From the NCBI GenBank assembly GCA_016841625.1, contig JAENYU010000016.1, forward strand, positions 1-39,088: a stretch of DNA of 39,088 nt, written 5' to 3'. The notes beneath the pieces were generated by a model, which was not told the origin of the DNA, did not search any database, and saw only the letters and a list, made by a program, of their open reading frames with translations. The position numbers and the translations under genes are program-made. This DNA comes from Methanobacteriota archaeon (lineage in GTDB: Archaea > Halobacteriota > Methanosarcinia > Methanosarcinales > Methanosarcinaceae). Positions 23,706-32,797 of the stretch are shown in pieces (within the stretch, counting starts at the first letter, position 1; every line of letters starts with the position of its first letter).

Positions 23706-24775
23706 TACCTTTTTTTAAGAGGCTCACAGAACCCAGCAATTCCCCTGTACACTCCCCGGGCTTGATGTGGCCGGGCTTTTTCGTCCCTTTTGCCTTCAGG
23801 CTGCTTCCCAGAACTTTTATTAAGAACGGAATTTATTTTATCAGTTAAAAGTGCAATCTGAAGCGCTCCTCCAAGTACTTTTAACTGCTTTTCAAGGCCT
23901 TCATTATCCTCTTCAAGCCCCTCCAGATCTGTTTCCAGCTCCTGCAGAGCCTCGAAAATGGCATCTTTTTCCCACTTTGCATCGTTGTATTCCATAATGA
24001 AGTCCCTGAACTTTTCATCTATGCTTTCCAGGCAGACCCGGTATTCCCTGATGGTCCGGAGCAGGTCTTCAGGTAAACCTTCCACATCCTCTATTTTTTC
24101 GGCTCTTGTGATGTATTCTTCGAACGGGCTTTCTTCCGGGTGTGAGAGTTTGATATCGGGATTGAGCATTTCCCGGATTTCCGTGCTTACGGTTCCGGAC
24201 CGGATCATTTGTTCTTTCCGGATGATGATTTTTGCTTTTTCCCGGATTTCGGCGCGGGCTTCTTCGAACTCGGTTGAGAATTCGGCTTTCAATTGTTTCA
24301 GGAAAGTGTTTTTCGCTTCGAGTTCCGAGAGTTCTTGCTCTCTATTTTCCTGAAGTTCAAGGATATCCCCCTCATTTTCTTCCCATTGAGCCTCCAGCTC
24401 ATCGACCTTTATCGAACTCAGAGTGAGCACTACCATGTACAGAAGCCCGCATGAAAAGAAAAGGATATACGCAATCGAGATGGTGGAAAAGGTCCAGACC
24501 CAGTGAAAATAGCTTTGTGAGGGAAAAAGCTTTGCCAGTATGTGGAGCTGGCTTACGGGCTTTCCCCCATTCATTATGTAAAGAATGTACGTATTATAGG
24601 CTATGTCGAAAAAAGTGGTAACAGATAATGCCGTAAAATGAACGAGTACTTTCCTGATACCTTCCCCGTTTTTATCCAGGCGCTTGAGCGAGGGGATCGT
24701 AAAAGCAACCAGTACCACATACATCGTCCCAACTATAGCAAGGAAGACAGCGGGGAGTAGATGGGTACTATCCAT
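23684..24775 (-). CDS. Membrane protein with long cytoplasmic coiled coil
   Basis: About 363 residues from ATG 24775 (TTG 24784 also possible). Three to four membrane segments occupy residues 1-120 (AVFLAIVGTMYVVLVAFTI; FSTISIAYILFFSCGLLYMV). The remainder is a highly charged helix-rich region with heptads (IKVDELEAQWEENEGDILEL; LQELETDLEGLEEDNEGLEK). I do not recognise the family. It could be a membrane-anchored scaffold or sensor without a known catalytic domain. A TATA-like AAATATATTTAG lies close upstream, suggesting a very short leader. Its C-terminal four residues come from the 24-bp repeat array. Confidence 0.7.
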   Translation of the reverse strand: MDSTHLLPAVFLAIVGTMYVVLVAFTIPSLKRLDKNGEGIRKVLVHFTALSVTTFFDIAYNTYILYIMNGGKPVSQLHILAKLFPSQSYFHWVWTFSTISIAYILFFSCGLLYMVVLTLSSIKVDELEAQWEENEGDILELQENREQELSELEAKNTFLKQLKAEFSTEFEEARAEIREKAKIIIRKEQMIRSGTVSTEIREMLNPDIKLSHPEESPFEEYITRAEKIEDVEGLPEDLLRTIREYRVCLESIDEKFRDFIMEYNDAKWEKDAIFEALQELETDLEGLEEDNEGLEKQLKVLGGALQIALLTDKINSVLNKSSGKQPEGKRDEKARPHQARGVYRGIAGFCEPLKKRYIDLLKQ

Positions 24776-24829
24776 GCTTAGCAATTAGGTTCTAAATATA
24801 TTTATTTTTATGGGGTGTTGGATTAGAAA

Positions 24830-24865
24830 ATTGATTGTGTGGGGAATATTGATTGTGTGGGAAAT
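24830..24865. repeat. 18-bp direct repeat, 2 copies
   Basis: ATTGATTGTGTGGGGAAT and a copy with one change, upstream of the membrane coiled-coil gene. Confidence 0.85.
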
Positions 24866-24905
24866 ATTAAGAGAAACTCATCGACTTTGTCCCCCTGCTT
24901 TCCTT

Positions 24906-25109
24906 TCAACCTTCCCCATATTCGGCTTCCCTGACCCCTTCCCTATACCGAAAAATCGATACATACAAAAGTGTAAAAAAGCCTGCGCTCATCATCAAAT
25001 TGACGGAAAAAACCGCATCTGACCCCATATCCGGACCTTTGCCCGGGAATCCCATTATGAAGAGCAAGAGAGCTAGAAGGATTGGCGTGAAAAGCAGGAT
25101 TTTTCCCAT
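24906..25109 (-). CDS. Small two-span membrane protein (hypothetical)
   Basis: 67 residues from ATG 25109; a TTG at 25145 in the same frame would add 12. Two hydrophobic segments (ILLFTPILLALLLFIMGF and VNLMMSAGFFTLLYVSIF) are joined by a short Gly/Asp loop, with a charged tail. No family is recognised, and neither start has a clear Shine-Dalgarno. The hydrophobic pattern argues for a real gene. Confidence 0.45.
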   Translation of the reverse strand: MGKILLFTPILLALLLFIMGFPGKGPDMGSDAVFSVNLMMSAGFFTLLYVSIFRYREGVREAEYGEG

Positions 25110-25282
25110 TGTTTCAAGAGCATGCAGGTAATCTTCAGACCCCAAGGATTAAGATACGCTCTTATCTCTCTTCAATTTTTTCGTTTTGCCGGCCCCCGCC
25201 TGAGAAAAATAATATCGCAGTTATCTCTCCGCAGGTTTTTGGGGAGCATATGTCTCCGGGCAACTCAAGAGCTGCTTGCTTT

Positions 25283-26587
25283 TTAATTTACTGTCTGGTT
25301 GATTATATTCTCGTCCAGGTCCGGGAATTCGCTGTTCAGGATTTCTCTGATCCTTTTGATATAGGCTTTTTCTATCATGAAGGGGTCTTTGATCGAATCT
25401 GCGAGTTCCAGGGGCCTGTCTTTAAGGGCTCCAAGAGTACCTTTTTCGGCTCTGTGGGCATAGACAAGAGCTCCCCCTTCGAAGAGGGTAATGATGAACT
25501 TCTGGATTGCTTTTCTGGAGATTTTTCGGGTTGAGCCCATTCTGGAATAGAGGAGGTCTGTTACGCTCTGCATGGAGTGTTCGGCGTCTCCCCCGTAATG
25601 CTTGTAAATGTTTCTGCACAGGACCGATCTCCGGCTGTTTGCTCTCTGGTACTTAAGGGTCTTCAAATACTTTTTGACTTTCTGGGTTGCGTCTACGCTG
25701 GAGGTTTTGATGTCTCCCGAATCGACCAGGTGGACCTCGTATACACTTTTTTCGTTGCGTGTTATCTTCTCTACAAGGTCGCCTTCGAGGGATTCAACGT
25801 ATTTTTTAAAAGAGGAGAAGCCGAATTTTTTCTCCGAAAAAGAAGGGTTAATCCGCTTCAAGTTTTCTTTCAGGATCGACATCAGGACCGGCTCTTCATC
25901 GGAACGGTTTTTGATATAGCGGATCATTACTTCCCTGCCGTATGAATCTATCAGCTTATCTCCGGTACCGATTGACTCTTTTCCCTTCTCTCCTTCCCCT
26001 TCTTCATCTTCATCTTCATCTTCATCTTCTTCATCTTCTTCATTCCCTTCGCCCCGTTCCTGAAAACCGTTTGCTCCTGTTTCGCTTTCCACTTCGGGTT
26101 CGCCGATTAGTTCGTTCAGGGACTTGAATTCCGTGCAGTTGCTTTTGACCAGGCTTCCCACGGAGTGCTCAAAGCCAACCACAATCACGCTCTTGCCCCT
26201 GGCCCTTATCTTTTGCAGGAGAGGGATAAAATCCGTATCTCCTGACCCTATCACAATCATGTCAATGGCCGGAAACAGTTCCATGTTCTCCATCACATCC
26301 ACCGCCAGGCGGACATCCACGCCGTTTTTTCCCTGGAACGAGGTCATGGGGAGGTGGACCAGCTCAAACCCGTTGTTAAGCAGGGCTCTTTCATACTGGC
26401 TGAAATGGTAAGGCTGCCAGTTGGCATAGGCTTTTTTAATAGAGATGTTGCCCCTGCTTGCTGCAAAGTCCACTATCGGCTCCAGCGAAAGGGGCTTTTC
26501 CTTGGAAATGTACACTTCCTCGGAAGAAATCACAAGGTTTTCAAAATCAAGATAAATGGCTATGTTGTTATCTTTGTTCTCAGTCAA
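25283..26587 (-). CDS. NYN-domain putative RNase with LOTUS/OST-HTH domain
   Basis: 434 residues from TTG 26587, chosen because GAGGGGAG lies 7 nt upstream; a TTG at 26626 is also in frame. Residues about 5-150 are a NYN (PIN-like) domain: NIAIYLDFENLVI, KNGVDVRLAVDVME and IVIGSGDTDFIPLL supply the metal-binding acids. An acidic linker follows (runs of Asp/Glu). Residues about 200-290 match a LOTUS/OST-HTH fold (REVMIRYIKNRSDEEPVLMS, FGFSSFKKYVESL), a known RNA-binding module. The C-terminal helical part is unassigned. This architecture suggests an RNA-cleaving enzyme, like MARF1 in animals; activity is inferred. Confidence 0.85.
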   Translation of the reverse strand: MTENKDNNIAIYLDFENLVISSEEVYISKEKPLSLEPIVDFAASRGNISIKKAYANWQPYHFSQYERALLNNGFELVHLPMTSFQGKNGVDVRLAVDVMENMELFPAIDMIVIGSGDTDFIPLLQKIRARGKSVIVVGFEHSVGSLVKSNCTEFKSLNELIGEPEVESETGANGFQERGEGNEEDEEDEDEDEDEEGEGEKGKESIGTGDKLIDSYGREVMIRYIKNRSDEEPVLMSILKENLKRINPSFSEKKFGFSSFKKYVESLEGDLVEKITRNEKSVYEVHLVDSGDIKTSSVDATQKVKKYLKTLKYQRANSRRSVLCRNIYKHYGGDAEHSMQSVTDLLYSRMGSTRKISRKAIQKFIITLFEGGALVYAHRAEKGTLGALKDRPLELADSIKDPFMIEKAYIKRIREILNSEFPDLDENIINQTVN

Positions 26588-26705
26588 ATCAAAACTCCCC
26601 TCAAGGCGAATCTCACTAAGGCTCAATTCGGTGGAAAGCCTAAAGGACCAGAAGAACCCCTGCCTCCCTTAATCACCGTTCTTCTTTCAAACAGATTCAT
26701 ATATA

Positions 26706-26762
26706 AAATTATTCCAGAAGATCCAAATTATTCCAGAAGATTAAAATTATTCCAGAAGAATC
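26706..26762. repeat. 19-bp tandem repeat, 3 copies
   Basis: AAATTATTCCAGAAGATCC and two close variants, in the divergent region between the NYN-LOTUS gene and nudC. Confidence 0.92.
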
Positions 26763-26943
26763 TTCAAAATGAATGTTAACATGCCCCATCGAAAGAAGAA
26801 AAATTCAATAGCTATTCCAGAAACAAGTTTCCTGCCCCATTGCAGAAACAAAAATTCCGTGATCTTTCACAAAAGCAAAAATAAAATAATGGTGTAAATA
26901 AAAACACTCCTAAAACCATAATATAGAATAAAGCCCAAAAAGT

Positions 26944-27813
26944 ATGAACACCATGAACCCCACAAACCGGGAAAACCCCGCACACCTGAAATTCATAGTA
27001 GGCATCGAACCCCCCTCCGACCGGACAGAGCCTGCGCTCTGGTTCGTCTTCCGGGGCCGGGAAATTCTCCTCAAAGTGAAGAAGAACCCGGCTGCTATCC
27101 CGAAGTTGCGGGACTTCGGAGAGCTCGGGCTTTCGGCGGTCAGGGAACAGTACCTGGGGACGCTTGAAGGGGCACACTGCTACTCCATGGAGCTTGAAGA
27201 AGGTGCAGAAGCCCCTGAGGGAATGGAGTTCCTGGACCTCCGGCGGGCGCATGCGGAGATGGGGGAAGGGTGTTTTGCGCTTGCCAACGAGGCAGTCCAG
27301 ATCATGGAATGGGACCGGACCAACCAGTTCTGCAGCCGCTGTGGGACAGGGACCCTTCCGATGCCCGGGGAGCGAGGAAAGAAATGCCCTAACTGTGGGG
27401 AGCTTTTCTACCCCAGGATCTCGCCTGCGGTGATCGTGCTCATCAAAAAAGGAAGGGAAATTCTGCTTGCAAGGTCTCCGAATTTTCCCCCCGGCCTCTA
27501 CGGCCTGGTCGCAGGCTTCGTTGAACCCGGGGAATCAGCCGAGGCTGCCGTTGTCCGGGAAGTAAGAGAGGAAGTCGGGGTTGAGGTCAGAAACATCAGC
27601 TATTTCGGGACCCAGGCCTGGCCGTTTCCGAATTCCCTCATGATCGGGTTCACCGCGGAATATGAATCCGGGAAAATCCGGCCCGATGGCGTGGAGATTG
27701 AGGAGGCGGGCTGGTTCTCAGCTGAAGAGCTTCCGGTTCTTCCGGGGAAAATAAGTATATCGAGGAAACTGATTGATCATTTCCTGAAAGAAATGAGGCC
27801 AGAAGAGGAATGA
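26944..27813 (+). CDS. nudC: NADH pyrophosphatase NudC-type Nudix hydrolase
   Basis: 289 residues. The N-terminal domain is variable. A zinc ribbon FCSRCGTGT...KCPNCG lies at about 129-150, and the Nudix box runs from GFVEPGESAE to REVREEVGV with all the Glu/Arg/Gly positions. The NudC-specific motif appears as TQAWPFPNSLM, downstream of the box. NudC enzymes hydrolyse NAD(H) and remove NAD caps from RNA. A second ATG at 26953 could be the true start. TATA-like ATAATATAG lies near 26918. Confidence 0.93.
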   Translation: MNTMNPTNRENPAHLKFIVGIEPPSDRTEPALWFVFRGREILLKVKKNPAAIPKLRDFGELGLSAVREQYLGTLEGAHCYSMELEEGAEAPEGMEFLDLRRAHAEMGEGCFALANEAVQIMEWDRTNQFCSRCGTGTLPMPGERGKKCPNCGELFYPRISPAVIVLIKKGREILLARSPNFPPGLYGLVAGFVEPGESAEAAVVREVREEVGVEVRNISYFGTQAWPFPNSLMIGFTAEYESGKIRPDGVEIEEAGWFSAEELPVLPGKISISRKLIDHFLKEMRPEEE

Positions 27814-27909
27814 GGAGAAGCTTTTAGGGAGGGGTAGTTCTCTAGCGATCTTTGGACCTTTAGTTATGGACCTTTAGTTATATTAGAGGGAAACGCTTAT
27901 GGTAATTAT

Positions 27910-30252
27910 ATGTCAAGGCGGTCAAAGGACACTGCACTTCGTTTGGTGGGAAAAGCAGCTACTGAAGTAGATAAAGATCGATTTGAGAAGGCTTTTGAAA
28001 ATCTGGAAAAAGCCGAAAAAATCGCAGAGAAAATCAAAGACCCTGAAATTTTATATCACATTCTGGTTTTGAAAGGTTTTGCAAAATATAAAATGGGGGA
28101 AGTGGAAGAGGCCCTGGTATTCTTCAGGGAAGGGCTGAAAATCTCCAGTGAACTTTTTTCAGGGGAACCGGAAAATGAGGAATACCAGAGCTTTATAGAC
28201 GGTTCAATCGGGGGGATTGCAGAGACCCTTTCTGAACTGGAAGACCTCGAAGAAGCAGAAGATTATGTTAATACGATAAAAGGGATGCTGGAAAAAGCGG
28301 TCCGGACATTTGAGGAATTGCTGAATACGCAACCGGAAAATCCTGAGTATCTGGAAAAGTTTCTGGAAATAATTGATCATTTAAAGCTTTGTTTTGAAAT
28401 GGGGGAATTAACCGAAGACTTAATCCCACTTTTAGAGAAAAAAATTGGTTTAGTAGAGAGACTGCTTGGTAGCGAAAGTGAAATCGATGCTTCCGAACTT
28501 CTCGGCGACCTTGATAATTCTGTAATGACTATTGGAAGGGCCTGTTTGGATGAGGGATATTTCAAAGAGATAATACCTTGCTATGAGCAGGCAATAGGTT
28601 TATACGAAAAAGTCCTCGAAGAAGACCCTGAGAATTCCGATGCTTTAGAATACCTGTGCTACACCTGGGGTTATCTTGGCAATTTACAGATAGCTATGGA
28701 AGATGAAGAAAAAGCTTTGGAGTACCATAAAAAATCAGTGGACATGCTGGAAAACGCCCTCAAAGCTGATTCGGAAAATTATCAATTATCTATGGTTCTT
28801 GCAAGCGCGTACAGACGTTTAGGGAACGTGTATTCCGGAATCGAAGAGATTCCTGAAACTGAAGAAAAAGCAAGAACTAACTATGAAAGGTCAAGGGAAC
28901 TTTTCCTTGAACTGCTGGATAAATATCCTGAATTCTGGGAGTTTAATGAAAAATTTGCTATCTTTTTCGATGGACTTGCCGAAGATTTTTCTGAACTTGG
29001 ATACATTGAAGCTTCGGAAGCCTGCTATAAGGATGAGATTCAGGTTTATGTAAAACTGAAGGAAAATGAAGGAGATCTTGAAAGCTCTACATACGAACTG
29101 CTGATTTCCAATGTCTACCGAAAACTTGGAGACCTTTTTGGATCTGAATGCGAAAATGAGCTGGCAAAAGCCTACTATGAAAAGGAAATCGAGGTATACG
29201 AAAGGCTCTATGCTAGCAGTGACGATAAACTTGGTCTGGAAGCTTATAAGGCCGATACATGGAACCAGATCGGAAATATGTATCTCACATCCGAACCCGA
29301 AACTGCACTGCAGTACCACGAAAAAGCCCTTGAGGTATTTGAAAAAGCTTTCGCAGAGGACCCTGAAAACGAATATTTCTGTGACAGACTGCTCGAAACC
29401 CTTAGAGGCCTGGCCCTGGCATTCAAAATCCGGGAGGAATACGCAAAAGCAATTCGGCCGTATGAAAGGGCTCTTGAAGTCCAGAAGAAGCTCCTTGAAC
29501 TGCTGCCCCCGGAAGAGGGGCGTGATGTGGGTACGGAAGTTACTTACTTCGACCTTGCGGTAATGCATTTTGAACTGGGAAACCGGGAAAAGGCAGTGGA
29601 ATACCACAAGCTTGCTCTTGAAAGATACGAACAAATAATAGCCGAGAATCCCAAAGACATTGAATTCGTATTCATTACAGCAAGCAAGGTACATCTCCTC
29701 GGGTTTTCCCTCCTTAAGAATATGGAAGACTCAGGAGTTGCAAAGGAATATTGTACTCTTGCCCGCAAGACCCTTGAAGAATTATTGGAGATTTCCCCGA
29801 AAAACCCGGCATTTTTGGAAATGCTTGTCAGTTTTGCCGAACAGAGCGGAGAGATGTACAAAGAGGCAGATGAGCTGGAAGACGCTGCCCTGGAATTCGA
29901 ATATGCGCGCAAACATCTCGAAGTTCTGTATGAAAGCTGCCCTGAAAACAATTCCTACGGCATACGACTTTTTTTAACACTGAATAATCTCGGGATCGCT
30001 TATTCGGATACGGATGAGCGGGAAAAAGGAAAGGAGTACTTTGAAAAGGCCATTGCCTTCAATGAGCAACTTTTGGAATCCGAATCTGAAAACCTCGAAT
30101 ACCTGAAAAGAGCTTTTGTGCTCTTCACTAACTATTCGAAAGCTCTCAAAGAAATCGGAGACTCCAAAACTGCAGAAGAATATCGGAAAAGAACAAAAGA
30201 AATCAAAGCAAAGCTGGTAAAAGAAGATGTTGAATGGGTATCCATGCTTTGA
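27910..30252 (+). CDS. Large TPR-repeat protein
   Basis: 780 residues made almost wholly of tetratricopeptide-like helix pairs. Examples are ILYHILVLKGFAKYKMGEVE, LCYTWGYLGNLQIAMEDEEK and SAYRRLGNVYSGIEE. Units recur every 60-70 residues with a spacer LLE...NPE(N/F). No signal peptide or membrane segment, so it is cytosolic, and probably a scaffold for protein binding. Partners are unknown. It is strongly acidic. The gene ends 75 bp before the DUF362 gene on the same strand. Confidence 0.88.
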   Translation: MSRRSKDTALRLVGKAATEVDKDRFEKAFENLEKAEKIAEKIKDPEILYHILVLKGFAKYKMGEVEEALVFFREGLKISSELFSGEPENEEYQSFIDGSIGGIAETLSELEDLEEAEDYVNTIKGMLEKAVRTFEELLNTQPENPEYLEKFLEIIDHLKLCFEMGELTEDLIPLLEKKIGLVERLLGSESEIDASELLGDLDNSVMTIGRACLDEGYFKEIIPCYEQAIGLYEKVLEEDPENSDALEYLCYTWGYLGNLQIAMEDEEKALEYHKKSVDMLENALKADSENYQLSMVLASAYRRLGNVYSGIEEIPETEEKARTNYERSRELFLELLDKYPEFWEFNEKFAIFFDGLAEDFSELGYIEASEACYKDEIQVYVKLKENEGDLESSTYELLISNVYRKLGDLFGSECENELAKAYYEKEIEVYERLYASSDDKLGLEAYKADTWNQIGNMYLTSEPETALQYHEKALEVFEKAFAEDPENEYFCDRLLETLRGLALAFKIREEYAKAIRPYERALEVQKKLLELLPPEEGRDVGTEVTYFDLAVMHFELGNREKAVEYHKLALERYEQIIAENPKDIEFVFITASKVHLLGFSLLKNMEDSGVAKEYCTLARKTLEELLEISPKNPAFLEMLVSFAEQSGEMYKEADELEDAALEFEYARKHLEVLYESCPENNSYGIRLFLTLNNLGIAYSDTDEREKGKEYFEKAIAFNEQLLESESENLEYLKRAFVLFTNYSKALKEIGDSKTAEEYRKRTKEIKAKLVKEDVEWVSML

Positions 30253-30315
30253 GGCCCATTTTCAAAAGCAGGAAGTTAAAACGTAAAATATGCGATCAGA
30301 GAACACTTTTCATCA

Positions 30316-30321
30316 GGAGGG
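30316..30321 (+). promoter_or_regulatory. Shine-Dalgarno site that fixes the ACG start
   Basis: GGAGGG ending 6 nt before ACG at 30328. It is the only strong Shine-Dalgarno near the 5' end of the DUF362 frame, and there is no ATG, GTG or TTG at the expected distance. Confidence 0.6.
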
Positions 30322-30327
30322 ATTCAT

Positions 30328-31437
30328 ACGGCAAGCAAAGTCTATTTCGCAGGCCTGAGGGCACAAAACCCCGGGGATAACACGATCAGTAAGATTCAGC
30401 GGCTTTTCGACGAGGCAGGTTTTGTCGAACTTTTAGGGGTAGACGACCTGACGGCAATCAAAGTACATTTCGGGGAATACGGAAACGACGGGTACATCAA
30501 CCCGGTCTTCGTCCGGCAGGTTGTGGACAAAATAAAAGCAGCAGGTGCAAAACCTTTTGTCACGGACACAAATACCCTCTATTCAGGGAGCCGGCACAAT
30601 GCCGTGGACCACCTGACAACGGCAATCGAGCACGGGTTTGATTACTCCGTGGTCCGGGCTCCGCTTATCATTTCCGATGGGCTAAAGAGCCAGGACATAG
30701 CGGAGGTCAAGATCCGGCAAAAGCACTTCAAGTCCGTGAAAATCGGGTCCGATATCGTGGCAGCCGATTCCATGGTCGTGATGTCGCATTTCAAGGGGCA
30801 TATCGTGGCAGGCTTCGGAGGGGCAATCAAGAACCTGGCTATGGGCTGTGCCCCTGCTGCCGGGAAAAAGGACCAGCACTACCCGACAAGCCCCCACGTG
30901 GTTGAAGCAAAGTGCATAGCCTGCGGGAAATGCGTGGAAATCTGTCCCGTAGGTGCCGCTTCAATCGAGGGAGATTCATCAAAGATTGATCCTGCCATCT
31001 GCATAAGCTGCGGGCAGTGCATGGAAGTCTGCCCTGAAGACGCCATCGACATCGACTGGGAAAATAACATCCCCGAATTCCTGGAGTGCCTGACAGAATA
31101 CGCCTACGGGGCGGTAAAAGACAAGCAGGGCAGGGTCGGGTACATCAACTTCCTGCTCAAAATAACCCCTGACTGCGACTGTGTGCCCTGGAGTGACGCC
31201 CCTATCGTGCCTGATATCGGAATCCTCGCTTCGATGGACCCGGTTGCCCTGGACCAGGCAAGCTACGACCTCGTGAACAAGCAGAAGGGACTGATTGGCT
31301 CTTCCCTGCAGTGCAACCATGAAGCCGGAGCTGACAAGTTCAGAGGGGTCTGGGAAAAAGTCGACGGGACCCACCAGCTTGAGTACGGGGAAAAGATCGG
31401 GCTTGGCAGCCGGGATTACGAATTGGTTGAAATTTGA
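30328..31437 (+). CDS. DUF362 protein with two [4Fe-4S] ferredoxin motifs (ACG start?)
   Basis: About 369 residues if read from ACG 30328 (ACG-GCA-AGC-AAA-GTC-TAT). The DUF362 fold begins at once (SKVYFAGLRAQNPGDN) and continues through IKVHFGEYGNDGYINPVFVR, so an internal GTG at 30523 would cut off about 65 conserved residues. A 2[4Fe-4S] domain follows: CIACGKCVEICPVGAASIEG and CISCGQCMEVCPEDAIDI. It probably carries electrons or supports metal-centre assembly; the family has no firm function. The odd start could be a sequencing error of ATG or true non-standard initiation. AmrS lies 229 bp downstream. Confidence 0.85.
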   Translation, partial: TASKVYFAGLRAQNPGDNTISKIQRLFDEAGFVELLGVDDLTAIKVHFGEYGNDGYINPVFVRQVVDKIKAAGAKPFVTDTNTLYSGSRHNAVDHLTTAIEHGFDYSVVRAPLIISDGLKSQDIAEVKIRQKHFKSVKIGSDIVAADSMVVMSHFKGHIVAGFGGAIKNLAMGCAPAAGKKDQHYPTSPHVVEAKCIACGKCVEICPVGAASIEGDSSKIDPAICISCGQCMEVCPEDAIDIDWENNIPEFLECLTEYAYGAVKDKQGRVGYINFLLKITPDCDCVPWSDAPIVPDIGILASMDPVALDQASYDLVNKQKGLIGSSLQCNHEAGADKFRGVWEKVDGTHQLEYGEKIGLGSRDYELVEI

Positions 31438-31521
31438 GAAATTGCGATTATATGGTTTTTAGGGTGAAGGCTGGAATATCTTCCTTCATCATAATTTTTT
31501 AACAATTATTATTTTGTAGGA

Positions 31522-31615
31522 TTTTCAGGATTTTTGTGGTTTTTAAATGCTTTTTCAGGATTTGTGAGACTTGTGAACGTTTTTTCAGGATTTTTGTGAT
31601 TTGTGAACATTTCCG
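31522..31615. repeat. About 29-bp repeat, 3 copies, T-rich
   Basis: Units open TTTTCAGGATTTTTGTG and end near GTGAAC(A/G); after the DUF362 gene, before amrS1. T-runs may also terminate transcription. Confidence 0.7.
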
Positions 31616-31665
31616 GAAATTAGCTATTAATCCATGAAGAAACAATCATCCAATAGGAATTATCC

Positions 31666-32691
31666 ATGATTCACGAGGCAATGTTTTACGAAAAGCTCAG
31701 GGACAATGAGGTACGCTGCTCCCTTTGTTCCCACCGCTGCAAAATAACCGCCGGAAAGCGGGGTATCTGCGGGGTCCGGGAAAACTGTGAAGGCAGCCTT
31801 TTTTCCCTTGTTTACGGCTCTGTTGCGAGTGAGGGCATAGCCCATATCGAACAAAAGCCTCTCTACCACTACTTCCCCGGCTCTTTAGCGTATTCTGTGG
31901 GGACCGTCGGCTGCAATTTCCGCTGCAGGCACTGCCAGAACTGGAGGCTTTCCCAAACCACCCTCGAAGAAGCTCATGTGGCAACCCTTAGTCCCTACCA
32001 GCTTGTCCAGCAGGCAAAGATGATGGGGTGCCAGTCGGTTTCCTGGACCTACAATGAACCCACTGTCTGGTACGAGTACAGCTATGAAGGGGCGAAGCTT
32101 GCAAAGGATGCGGGCCTTGGGACAAGCTACGTGACAAACGGGTACATAACGCCTGAAGCCCTCGAACACATCGCTCCTTACCTGGACGCTTTCAGCGTTG
32201 ACATCAAAGCTTTTACCGAAGAGTTCTACCGGGAGGTTTGCAGTGCAAAACTTGCTCCTGTACTCGAGACAACAAAACTTGCAAAAAAACTCGGGGTCCA
32301 CGTGGAAGTTGTTAACCTTATTATTCCCACCCGAAACGATTCTCCTGATGAGCTTCGGGAACTTTCCCGCTGGGTCTACGAAAACCTGGGAAAGGACACT
32401 CCTCTTCATTTTAACCGCTTCCACCCCCACTATAAAATGAAAGACCTGCCCCCCACATCCGTGAAAACCCTTGACCAGGCACGTGCGATTGCTCTTGAGG
32501 AAGGGATGCGTTTTGTCTACGTGGGAAATGTACCAGGGCATCCGCACGAGAATACTTTCTGTCCCGAATGCGGGACTTTGCTGATTGCAAGAGGATTTTT
32601 CGAGGTCCAGGAATATAATATAACGCCTGAAAAGACCTGCCCTAAATGTGGGGAGTTGATTCCGATTGTCGGAGAATATCCAGGGCACTGA
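31666..32691 (+). CDS. amrS: AmmeMemoRadiSam-system radical SAM enzyme (copy 1)
   Basis: 341 residues. N-terminal Cys-rich block CSLCSHRCKITAGKRGICGVREN, then the radical SAM cluster motif C-x3-C-x2-C (CNFRCRHCQNW), TYNEPTVWYEYSYE, and NLIIPTRNDSPDELRE late. The end has a zinc-ribbon-like pair CPECG...CPKCG. AmrS proteins are radical SAM enzymes linked with AMMECR1 and Memo homologues; the substrate is not known. AGGAAT precedes the ATG. A close paralogue lies at 35789-36826, and neither AMMECR1 nor Memo is in this window. Confidence 0.9.
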   Translation: MIHEAMFYEKLRDNEVRCSLCSHRCKITAGKRGICGVRENCEGSLFSLVYGSVASEGIAHIEQKPLYHYFPGSLAYSVGTVGCNFRCRHCQNWRLSQTTLEEAHVATLSPYQLVQQAKMMGCQSVSWTYNEPTVWYEYSYEGAKLAKDAGLGTSYVTNGYITPEALEHIAPYLDAFSVDIKAFTEEFYREVCSAKLAPVLETTKLAKKLGVHVEVVNLIIPTRNDSPDELRELSRWVYENLGKDTPLHFNRFHPHYKMKDLPPTSVKTLDQARAIALEEGMRFVYVGNVPGHPHENTFCPECGTLLIARGFFEVQEYNITPEKTCPKCGELIPIVGEYPGH

Positions 32692-32797
32692 AAAGCTTAA
32701 CTGGAGAAATTACAGGCTTGAGCCTACATGCTTGAGCCGGAATTTTCCTCTTCCATCAGGCGTTTAATTTTGCTATATATTTGCTATACATTTGCTT

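Noticed and set aside
28891-29694. 267-codon frame antisense to the TPR gene
   Set aside because: Phe/Cys-rich translation, no start signal; the plus strand has regular TPR units.
31885-32688. 267-codon frame antisense to amrS copy 1
   Set aside because: Shadow of a GC-rich conserved gene with full radical SAM motifs on the other strand.
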